Of a DNA stretch of 64,000 nucleotides, positions 1 through 7,304 are shown piece after piece. This stretch comes from an uncultured Roseobacter sp. (GTDB taxonomy: Bacteria; Pseudomonadota; Alphaproteobacteria; Rhodobacterales; Rhodobacteraceae): positions 310,001 to 374,000 of the forward strand of contig NZ_CANMNK010000006.1 of assembly GCF_947499265.1 (NCBI RefSeq), written 5' to 3'. The notes beneath the pieces were generated by a model that saw only the letters and a program-made list of their open reading frames with translations, had not been told where the DNA came from and ran no database searches. Each line of letters begins with the position of its first letter. Position 1 is the first letter of the stretch. Made by a program: the position numbers and the translations under genes.

Positions 1-426
1 GCCTTGTCGCAAGCCTTGAGTGTCCCGCTGACCTCCCTGTTTGCCGGGTTTGAAGAGACCCGCGAGGCGTCACACGTCAAGTCAGGCACGGGGATCGAAG
101 CGGACCGCGTGGGGACCCGCGCGGGGCATCAATACAGCCTTCTGGGCAATATCGCTGGATCCTCGGGCGTGACGGTGGAGCCCTATCTGATCCTGCTGAC
201 CGAAGAATCCGACGTGTTCCCGACTTTCCAACATGAGGGCATCGAATTCCTCTACATGCTCGAAGGCCAGTTGGCATATCGCCATGGGCGCGAAATATAT
301 CTGCTGGAACCCGGCGATAGCCTGATGTTTGACGCGGATGCGCCACATGGGCCGGAACGCATGCTGAAGCTGCCGGCGCGCTACCTTTCGATCATTTGTT
401 ACCCCAAGGAAAATCGAGCCGAATAA
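1..426 (+). CDS. XRE-type regulator, C-terminal cupin domain (5' end outside window)
   Basis: The reading frame is open from base 1, so the gene is cut by the window edge; the TTG at position 4 is unlikely to be its start. What remains is the end of a helix-turn-helix segment (LSQALSVPLTSLF is typical of the last XRE helices) followed by a cupin_2 barrel of about 100 residues with an H-x-G-x-E-F-x-Y motif and a PGDSLMFDADAPHGP strand. XRE-cupin proteins are usually single-component sensors of small metabolites. It lies 97 bp upstream of mgsA in the same direction, which suggests it controls the methylamine cluster. Fold is clear; ligand and target are inference. Confidence 0.85.
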   Translation, partial: ALSQALSVPLTSLFAGFEETREASHVKSGTGIEADRVGTRAGHQYSLLGNIAGSSGVTVEPYLILLTEESDVFPTFQHEGIEFLYMLEGQLAYRHGREIYLLEPGDSLMFDADAPHGPERMLKLPARYLSIICYPKENRAE

Positions 427-523
427 TATTCACAAAGGGAATAAAAAATTCTCATTGAGAAACTTTTGATGTGCAGTATTGGAATTTTCTCTTAGCCTCG
501 TTGCGATTGGATGAGGTGGTGAA
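427..523 (+). promoter_or_regulatory. Intergenic region with TTCTC-ATT-GAGAA palindrome before mgsA
   Basis: This AT-rich gap between the regulator and mgsA holds a perfect 5+3+5 inverted repeat at 449-461, with a further TTTTCTCTT half-site about 25 bp downstream. It is a natural operator candidate for the XRE-cupin regulator next door. No convincing -35/-10 pair can be assigned by eye. Confidence 0.4.
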
Positions 524-1396
524 ATGTGCGGCATTGTCGGGCTCTTTCTGAAGGATGAAGCGCTGGAAGGCGATCTGGGTCGCATGCTGACCGACATGCT
601 GATCACCATGACGGACAGAGGCCCGGACAGCGCTGGCATCGCGGTGTATCGCGGGGATGACGCGCAACTGAAATTCACTGTGCAGTCGGCGGATCCGGAC
701 AGGTGTTTCGCAACGCTGTCTGAGGTTTTGGGCGCAGATGTGACCCGGATCGACAGTCACGCCATTGTCTCCTGTGCACCAGATCAGGCGGAGGCCTTGC
801 GGGCTAAAATTCGCGCAATCGACGGGCTGCGCATCATGTCGGTGGGCGAGGCCATTGAGATCTACAAGGAAGTTGGTTTGCCGCAATCGGTCGCCGACCG
901 ATTTGACATTCCGCAGCTGCAGGGCAGCCATGGCATCGGGCACACGCGCATGGCGACGGAAAGCGCCGTGACAACGCTTGGCGCGCATCCGTTTTCGACC
1001 GGTCTTGACCAATGCCTGGTGCATAATGGCTCGCTATCCAACCACAATTCACTGCGGCGCAAGCTCGGCAGGCAGGGGGTGCGGGTCGAGACCGAAAACG
1101 ACACCGAAGTCGCCGCCGCCTACCTCACCTGGAAAATGCAGCAGGGCGCCAACCTCGGTGAGGCGCTGGAGGCGGGATTGCAGGACCTTGACGGGTTTTA
1201 CACATTCGTTGTGGGCACAAAAAACGGCTTTGGCGTGTTGCGTGACCCCATCGCGTGCAAACCTGCCGTGCTGGCCGAAACGGATCAATATGTCGCGTTT
1301 GGGTCGGAATACCGGGCTTTGGTCAACCTGCCGGGCATCGACGCGGCACAGGTTTGGGAGCCTGAGCCCGCGACCGTCTATTTTTGGGAACATTGA
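524..1396 (+). CDS. mgsA: N-methylglutamate synthase subunit A (class II glutamine amidotransferase domain)
   Basis: The 290-residue protein begins Met-Cys-Gly-Ile-Val-Gly, placing the N-terminal nucleophile Cys2 of class II (Ntn) glutamine amidotransferases directly after the initiator Met. The RGPDSAGIAVY segment and the later HTRMATES and QCLVHNG..SN segments are PurF/GltB-like. In the N-methylglutamate pathway MgsA is the amidotransferase-like subunit of the enzyme that makes N-methylglutamate from gamma-glutamylmethylamide or methylamine. The order amidotransferase, GXGXG protein, FMN synthase domain, type III glutamine synthetase is the known mgsABC-gmaS arrangement. The same three-protein split is also called GlxBCD, so the name rests on the adjacent gmaS-like gene. 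Confidence 0.85.
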   Translation: MCGIVGLFLKDEALEGDLGRMLTDMLITMTDRGPDSAGIAVYRGDDAQLKFTVQSADPDRCFATLSEVLGADVTRIDSHAIVSCAPDQAEALRAKIRAIDGLRIMSVGEAIEIYKEVGLPQSVADRFDIPQLQGSHGIGHTRMATESAVTTLGAHPFSTGLDQCLVHNGSLSNHNSLRRKLGRQGVRVETENDTEVAAAYLTWKMQQGANLGEALEAGLQDLDGFYTFVVGTKNGFGVLRDPIACKPAVLAETDQYVAFGSEYRALVNLPGIDAAQVWEPEPATVYFWEH

Positions 1397-1399
1397 CGC

Positions 1400-2080
1400 A
1401 TGGAAACACTCGATCTGTCTGCTCTCGATCTGCGCGCGGTCAATGCGACGCTTCAGGCCGTGGGTGAGGGCGCAAACACCGCGTTTGAGATCACCAACCC
1501 GCGCGGCAGCCACGCGATTGCCGTTGGCCTCGATGCACCCATCCAGGTCACTGTGAAAGGCTCGACCGGTTACTATTGTGCAGGCATGAACCAGCAGGCG
1601 ACCGTGCGGGTTACCGGCTCTGTCGGCCCGGGCGTGGCGGAAAACATGATGTCGGGCAAGGTCGTGGTGGAAGGCAACGCCAGCCAATACGCCGGGGCCA
1701 CGGCACATGGGGGGCTGCTGGTGATCAAGGGCGATGCGTCCAGCCGTTGCGGCATTTCGATGAAGGGGGTGGATATTGTCGTGCATGGTAAAATTGGCCA
1801 CATGAGCGCGTTCATGGCGCAGGCGGGCAATCTGGTCGTGCTTGGCGATGCAGGTGATGCGCTAGGGGACAGTCTTTATGAGGCCCGGATATTCGTGCGC
1901 GGCGCGGTGAAATCATTGGGGGCCGATTGCATCGAAAAGGAGATGCGGCCGGAGCATCTGGAGCTCCTCAAACATCTGCTGCGCGACGCCGAAGCGGATG
2001 CCGACCCAGGCGAATTTCGCCGATACGGTTCCGCGCGCAAGCTCTATCACTTCGATGTCGACAATGCAGGAGCCTATTGA
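1400..2080 (+). CDS. mgsB: N-methylglutamate synthase subunit B (GXGXG domain)
   Basis: This 226-residue protein corresponds to the C-terminal GXGXG right-handed beta-helix domain of large-subunit glutamate synthase, here as a separate polypeptide. Repeating Gly-rich turns (VTGSVGPGVAENMMSG, HGGLLVIKGDASSRCG, VVLGDAGDALGDSLYEA) mark the helix rungs. It starts 3 bp after the mgsA stop, and its TGA overlaps the ATG of the next gene. It has no catalytic residues of its own and is expected to be a structural subunit of the MgsABC complex. Confidence 0.85.
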   Translation: METLDLSALDLRAVNATLQAVGEGANTAFEITNPRGSHAIAVGLDAPIQVTVKGSTGYYCAGMNQQATVRVTGSVGPGVAENMMSGKVVVEGNASQYAGATAHGGLLVIKGDASSRCGISMKGVDIVVHGKIGHMSAFMAQAGNLVVLGDAGDALGDSLYEARIFVRGAVKSLGADCIEKEMRPEHLELLKHLLRDAEADADPGEFRRYGSARKLYHFDVDNAGAY

Positions 2081-3408
2081 TGGACAAGACCCCGCAGACG
2101 CATCCGGTCAAATCCGCGAGTTTTGACGACTACACCACATCTTACATTCGCCGGGCGGCAGCGACGGGTATCTACGACATTCGCGGCGGGGGGGCAAAAC
2201 GCAAGGTGCCGCATTTTGATGACCTGCTGTTTCTGGGGGCGTCGATGTCGCGCTATCCGCTCGAAGGGTACCGCGAGCGTTGCGACACCAGCGTCACGCT
2301 TGGCGACCGCTACGCCAAAAACCCAATTCAGCTGGACATTCCCATCACGATTGCCGGGATGAGCTTCGGGTCGCTGTCCGGGCAGGCCAAGGAAGCGCTG
2401 GGGCGTGGCGCCAATGCCGCTGGAACCTCAACGACCACCGGAGATGGCGGTATGACCAAGGAGGAGCGCGGCCATTCCAAGACGCTGGTCTATCAATATC
2501 TGCCATCGCGCTATGGGATGAACCCCGACGATCTGCGTCAGGCGGATGCAATTGAGATCGTGGTCGGGCAGGGCGCGAAACCGGGCGGCGGCGGCATGCT
2601 GCTGGGGCAAAAGATTTCGGACCGGGTTGCGCAGATGCGCACATTGCCCGCGGGGATTGACCAGCGCTCCGCCTGCCGGCACCCGGATTGGACGGGGCCG
2701 GATGACCTTGAAATCAAGATACTGGAGCTGCGCGAAATCACCGGATGGCAGGTGCCGATCTACGTGAAGATCGGCGGCGCGCGCCCTTATTTTGACACCA
2801 CTCTGGCGGTCAAAGCGGGTGCGGATGTGGTCGTTCTGGATGGGATGCAGGGCGGAACGGCGGCAACGCAGGATGTCTTTATCGAACATGTCGGGCAGCC
2901 GACGCTGGCTTGCATCCGGCCTGCGGTGCGTGCCCTTCAGGACATGGATATGCACCGCAAGGTACAGCTTGTGCTGTCGGGCGGGATCAGAACGGGCGCC
3001 GATGTGGCGAAGGCGCTGGCGTTGGGGGCAGACGCCGTTTCCATTGGGACGGCGGCGCTGATCGCGATGGGAGACAATGATCCCGCGTTTGAAGAAGAGT
3101 ACCGCAAGCTCGGCACCACCGCCGGCGCCTATGATGATTGGCACGAGGGGCGGGACCCTGCGGGCATCACAACGCAGGATCCGGTGTTGGCCGCGCGTCT
3201 CGATCCGGTGATCGCGGGGCGTCGGCTCGCGAACTACCTCAAGGTCATGACGCTGGAGGCGCAGACCATCGCGCGCGCCTGCGGCAAAAGCCATGTTCTC
3301 AACCTCGAACCGGAAGACCTGTGTGCTCTGACGATCGAAGCGGCTGCCATGGCGGGCGTGCCCCTCGCGGGGACAAATTGGATACCGGGCGCAGGCGAAG
3401 CCCCTTAG
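2080..3408 (+). CDS. mgsC: N-methylglutamate synthase subunit C (FMN-binding glutamate synthase domain)
   Basis: Start chosen at the ATG whose A is the last base of the mgsB TGA; an open frame continues upstream inside mgsB but lacks family similarity there. The 442-residue product is the FMN-binding barrel of glutamate synthase: ITIAGMSFGSLSGQAKEALG, GDGGM, KPGGGGMLLGQKI, VKIGG, DGMQGGTAATQD and LSGGIRTGADVAKALALGAD are the flavin and substrate segments. It is predicted to be the catalytic synthase subunit, cytosolic, co-translated with MgsA and MgsB. Family identity is certain; the methylamine role is inferred from the next gene. Confidence 0.88.
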   Translation: MDKTPQTHPVKSASFDDYTTSYIRRAAATGIYDIRGGGAKRKVPHFDDLLFLGASMSRYPLEGYRERCDTSVTLGDRYAKNPIQLDIPITIAGMSFGSLSGQAKEALGRGANAAGTSTTTGDGGMTKEERGHSKTLVYQYLPSRYGMNPDDLRQADAIEIVVGQGAKPGGGGMLLGQKISDRVAQMRTLPAGIDQRSACRHPDWTGPDDLEIKILELREITGWQVPIYVKIGGARPYFDTTLAVKAGADVVVLDGMQGGTAATQDVFIEHVGQPTLACIRPAVRALQDMDMHRKVQLVLSGGIRTGADVAKALALGADAVSIGTAALIAMGDNDPAFEEEYRKLGTTAGAYDDWHEGRDPAGITTQDPVLAARLDPVIAGRRLANYLKVMTLEAQTIARACGKSHVLNLEPEDLCALTIEAAAMAGVPLAGTNWIPGAGEAP

Positions 3409-3424
3409 ATAGACGGAGACTGGC

Positions 3425-4732
3425 ATGGGAAGTGATCTGGCAAAATTCGCGGCGGACAAGGGTGTTCGTTTCTTTCTGTTCAATTTCACCGATCTCTTCG
3501 GGGTGCAGCGTGCCAAGCTTGTGCCCGCTGAGACCGTCGGGGAGATGCAGAAATCCGGCGCGGGTTTCGCGGGGTTTGCGAGCTGGCTGGACATGACACC
3601 TGCACACCCGGACATGTTCGTGATGCCGGATGCTGCTTCCGTCATTCAATTGCCCTGGAAATCCGAAGTGGCCTGGGTTGCGGGCGATCCGTGGATGGAC
3701 GGGGAACCGGTGGCACAAGCCCCGCGCAACGTTCTGAAGTCGCTGATTGCCCGAGCGGATGCGCTTGAGTTGAAGATGATGTCGGGGGTGGAGCCGGAGT
3801 TTCATCTGATTTCAGAAGACGGGGCGGAGATTTCAGACGCGCGGGATACCCAGGAAAAACCCTGCTATGACCAAAGCGCGCTGATGCGCCGGTATGATGT
3901 GATTTCTGAGATTTGCGCTACCATGATCACGCTGGGCTGGGCGCCCTATCAGAACGACCATGAAGACGCGAACGGTCAGTTCGAAATCAATTGGGATTTC
4001 GGCGATTGCCTGCAAACGGCAGATCAGCACGCGTTTTTCAAATTCATGGTTAAGGCCATCGCTGAAAAACACGGGCTGCGCGCGACGTTCATGCCAAAGC
4101 CGTTCAGCACCCTGACGGGCAACGGATGTCACGTGCACCACTCGCTTTGGACACCGGACGCGAAGTCCTGTGTGTTTGCTGATGACACCGATGAGATGGG
4201 CCTGTCTGAGACAGCATATCACTTCCTTGGCGGGCTGATGGCACACGGGGCGGCGATGTGCGCGATCACGAACCCCACGGTCAATAGCTACAAGCGGATC
4301 AACGCGCCCGCTACGCTTTCCGGCGCGACATGGTCCCCGTCATCTGTGACTTACGGTGGCAATAACCGCACCCATATGGTGCGCATCCCGGATGCGGGTC
4401 GTCTTGAATTCCGCCTCGCGGATGGCGCGGCCAACCCCTATCTGCTGCAAGCGGTTTTGCTGGCGGCGGGGCTGGATGGCATTGACCGGAAACTGGACCC
4501 TGGGAAACGGTTGGATATCGATATGTACACCGAAGGGCACAAGGTGCGCGGCGCGAAGAAGCTGCCGCTGAACATGCTGGATGCCCTTCGCGAATTCCAA
4601 AAGAACAAAGCACTGACAGAGGCCATGGGCGCGGCGTTTTCGCAGGCCTATGTGACACTGCGCACGCGGGAATGGAACCAGTTCACGCACCACCTGACCG
4701 ATTGGGAGAGGGATAACGCATTGGACTGCTGA
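3425..4732 (+). CDS. gmaS: Gamma-glutamylmethylamide synthetase (glutamine synthetase type III-like)
   Basis: The 435-residue protein is a short glutamine-synthetase-fold enzyme. It carries the N-terminal beta-grasp part (FFLFNFTDLFGVQRAKLVP), the VEPEFHL metal-binding strand, the NGCHVHHSLW segment, NSYKRINAP and the arginine-rich RIPDAGRLEFRLADGAANPY substrate region. Proteins of this length beside mgsABC are GmaS, which ligates methylamine to glutamate with ATP; gmaS is the usual marker gene for methylamine use in marine roseobacters. It starts 16 bp after mgsC and appears to close the operon. The mgd (N-methylglutamate dehydrogenase) genes are not in the window downstream; they may lie upstream of base 1. 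Confidence 0.87.
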   Translation: MGSDLAKFAADKGVRFFLFNFTDLFGVQRAKLVPAETVGEMQKSGAGFAGFASWLDMTPAHPDMFVMPDAASVIQLPWKSEVAWVAGDPWMDGEPVAQAPRNVLKSLIARADALELKMMSGVEPEFHLISEDGAEISDARDTQEKPCYDQSALMRRYDVISEICATMITLGWAPYQNDHEDANGQFEINWDFGDCLQTADQHAFFKFMVKAIAEKHGLRATFMPKPFSTLTGNGCHVHHSLWTPDAKSCVFADDTDEMGLSETAYHFLGGLMAHGAAMCAITNPTVNSYKRINAPATLSGATWSPSSVTYGGNNRTHMVRIPDAGRLEFRLADGAANPYLLQAVLLAAGLDGIDRKLDPGKRLDIDMYTEGHKVRGAKKLPLNMLDALREFQKNKALTEAMGAAFSQAYVTLRTREWNQFTHHLTDWERDNALDC

Positions 4733-4929
4733 CGCGGTCAGGTGTCCAAGTACCCCCAATATCTGCAGATCACGAAAGGGGGTGAAAGCGTCATCGGGGC
4801 TCAGTGTCGTATTGATGCCCGGAGCTTTCCGTATTCAGACATCACCCTCTGCAAAAGCCGCAAAGCCTGATCCAGATTAGGGCCAGCATCAGCGTCTTAC
4901 GAAATCTGCCACCCCAGTGACAGCGCCAG

Positions 4930-6564
4930 TCACCCCGTATCCCCCAGGTGATCTGGTGTTTCGAAACCTTCAACGCTTGGATCGATCTGTCGGCCCGACC
5001 ACTTTGACTCCAGCAGCCAAGATACCTGTTCCGCTGGTACCGCCCGCTCAAAAAGGAACCCTTGTCCAAGTGAGCAATCCAGCGATTGCAGATACCCGAG
5101 GTCATCGGCAGATTCGATCCCTTCCGCCGTTACATCCAGCTCAAGACCGTTTGCCAGCGCCATGATGCCGGACACGATTTTCTGATTTTGCGGTTCCGCT
5201 GCGATATTGGTCACGAAGCTCCGATCAATCTTGATACGGTCAAACGGCAGCTGCCGAAGACTAGCGAGACTCGAATAACCCGTGCCAAAATCGTCCAGCG
5301 CGACGGCAACGCCGAGCTCTTTCAGGGCGTCCAGCTTGGTCCGCGCCACCCCGAAGTCATGAATGACAGAGCTTTCCGTTACTTCGATGGTCAGGCGCTT
5401 TGCGTCAAAGTTGCACTCAAGTAGAATCTCTTCGATTTGTTCGACCAGCCGTGGGTCATGAAATTGGAATGGCGAGACATTGAACGAAATGGAGAGCCGT
5501 GGATCCCATTGCGCGGCGGCCAAGCAGGCTTGCCGCAAAATGCTCAGCCCAAGTACGCCAATCTGGCCGCTGTCTTCGGCAAGTTCGATAAAAACGCTGG
5601 GCGGGATTTGGCCACGTGTCTTGTGGTTCCAGCGGGCCAGAACCTCGAAACCGATCAGGGTTTTTGTCTCGATTTGGATGATGGGCTGAAACCAGGGCTG
5701 AATTTCAGATTTGATGATGGCCTCTCGCAGGTCCGCTTCGATTTCCGCCCGTTCATGGGATTGATGATCCAATTCCGCATCATACCAGGCAAATTGCCCT
5801 CTTCCGTGATCTTTAGCGGTGTAGAGGGCTTTGTCAGCCCGCCGGATGGCTTCCGAACACGAATCCTTTGAATCCCAATTCACCAGACCGATGCTGCAGC
5901 TGATGAAAATCTGATTTTGTTCAAAGCTGACAGCGGTTTCCATGGCGTGCAAAAGCCGCCGGGCCGCGCGCTCCGCCTGAAAGGAATCTGTTGTCTTGTC
6001 AAAAATGACGGCAAACTCATCGCCCCCCAATCGTGCAACGATGCTGCCCGCGCCAGCTTCAGCTTTCAGCCGTTGCGCGACACAGCGCAGCGTTTCGTCA
6101 CCTGCCGCGTGGCCGTGCAGATCGTTCACGGGCTTGAACCGATCCAGGTCAATGATTGCGATAATGCGACTGGTCAATGGGGAGACTTCAGCTTTGATCT
6201 CTTCCAGCGCCGCAGAGAATGCGCGCCTGTTCATCAATCCGGTGAGTGGGTCGTGCCGTGCATTCTGCTCCGCCCGCTGGCGTTGAAAATCACGTTCTCC
6301 CATGAGTTTTTTCAGCTTTTTCCACTGGAAGAAAATTGAGAAAATCAGGGCGATTGTCAGGTTGACGATCAGCAGGGCAAACTCATCAAGGTCCCAGTCT
6401 TCGTGCGCACGGCTGTAGTCATAAAAACGTTCGAACAACTCCATTTCCGCCATCGCTGGCCAACAGATTACAGCGGATAGGAAAAAGAGTGCTGTTACTG
6501 CGTGGTCCCGCATGAAGCGGGGCAGTGAAAAGGATGAAACGACCGCCATGGTAAACTCTCTCAA
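4930..6564 (-). CDS. Membrane GGDEF-EAL cyclic-di-GMP protein
   Basis: The N-terminus has two hydrophobic stretches (about residues 21-38 and 62-80) that should anchor the protein. A diguanylate cyclase domain follows (RLGGDEFAVIF, motif at about 180-184) and then an EAL phosphodiesterase domain. The signature reads EVL (E307) instead of EAL, but the other catalytic positions are present: N362, E394, the DDFGTG pair at 424-425 and K445. No RxxD inhibitory site precedes GGDEF. Both activities may be intact. It is monocistronic, convergent to gmaS. A second start is possible five codons in. Confidence 0.88.
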   Translation of the reverse strand: MREFTMAVVSSFSLPRFMRDHAVTALFFLSAVICWPAMAEMELFERFYDYSRAHEDWDLDEFALLIVNLTIALIFSIFFQWKKLKKLMGERDFQRQRAEQNARHDPLTGLMNRRAFSAALEEIKAEVSPLTSRIIAIIDLDRFKPVNDLHGHAAGDETLRCVAQRLKAEAGAGSIVARLGGDEFAVIFDKTTDSFQAERAARRLLHAMETAVSFEQNQIFISCSIGLVNWDSKDSCSEAIRRADKALYTAKDHGRGQFAWYDAELDHQSHERAEIEADLREAIIKSEIQPWFQPIIQIETKTLIGFEVLARWNHKTRGQIPPSVFIELAEDSGQIGVLGLSILRQACLAAAQWDPRLSISFNVSPFQFHDPRLVEQIEEILLECNFDAKRLTIEVTESSVIHDFGVARTKLDALKELGVAVALDDFGTGYSSLASLRQLPFDRIKIDRSFVTNIAAEPQNQKIVSGIMALANGLELDVTAEGIESADDLGYLQSLDCSLGQGFLFERAVPAEQVSWLLESKWSGRQIDPSVEGFETPDHLGDTG

Positions 6565-6842
6565 GTCAAAAAACTGTTGGGCAGATTATTGGGTCGTGGC
6601 TCTACAGCCGGTAAATCAGGCACGATAATCCCGTTTCATTTTTACTAAACGGCGCATGTACTTGCTGAGGTGAGCGTACCTTCCGCTTTCAACATACGGC
6701 GCAATCGGGCAGCGTTTTAATTGGTGCGTGGCGTCGAAATTCTCCTTGCCAATGGGTATTTCTTCAACAATCAACGCCCGCAGGCCAAGGTTTTCTCTGA
6801 TCCGCGCCCGCGTTAACCATATGTTCGCAAATCAGAAACAAC

Positions 6843-7058
6843 ATGATTTCTATGAAATATGTATGGAAAATCACGCTGCGCCGCGCATTGAAGAGTGGCG
6901 ACAGACAACAGGGCTATGCGCTTGCGGGCAGCATGGGCGAAGCTTTGGAACTGGCAGGCACTCCTGATGCGATCGCCGTGCCACAACCCGGAAAAGCATG
7001 GCAGGGACCGGAAGGCGCGAATTTTTTCTGGTACGAATGGCGACCCGCGACGGCTTGA
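6843..7058 (+). CDS. Small hypothetical protein (71 aa)
   Basis: A short plus-strand frame in an otherwise gene-free 740-bp gap. The product is rich in Trp and Tyr, has no signal peptide or membrane segment, and starts with a strand-like basic stretch (MKYVWKITLRRALKSG). Codon use is GC-biased at third positions like neighbouring genes, which favours coding, but the ribosome site is weak; a start at 6852 is equally possible. I do not recognise a family. Confidence 0.45.
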   Translation: MISMKYVWKITLRRALKSGDRQQGYALAGSMGEALELAGTPDAIAVPQPGKAWQGPEGANFFWYEWRPATA

Positions 7059-7304
7059 AACGCATCCATGATGTCGGGGAGGGTTTGCGCAAAGGGTTTC
7101 GGTCTACCTGTGCGGCGCCGTTTTAGACACGCCGGGAGGGTCTGGCGCTCATTTTCGCATTTCTGGTGCGAACACGCCGAAAGTGACGCGGGCGCGACGC
7201 CGTTTCCAACTATGCCCAATGATCACATGCGCGCGCCGCAACAGGCTGTTTCCCGGTTGCCTCGATGCGCACTAAATATGCACATCAAGGCGGAGCCCTC
7301 CGGC

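Noticed and set aside
1927-2079. Upstream in-frame extension of mgsC inside mgsB
   Set aside because: The family start and the ATG overlapping the mgsB stop codon fit; the extension is a shadow of mgsB in another frame.
4735-4800. CCCCC ... GGGGG pairing after gmaS as a terminator
   Set aside because: Short arms, a 20-nt loop and no T-run; too weak to list.
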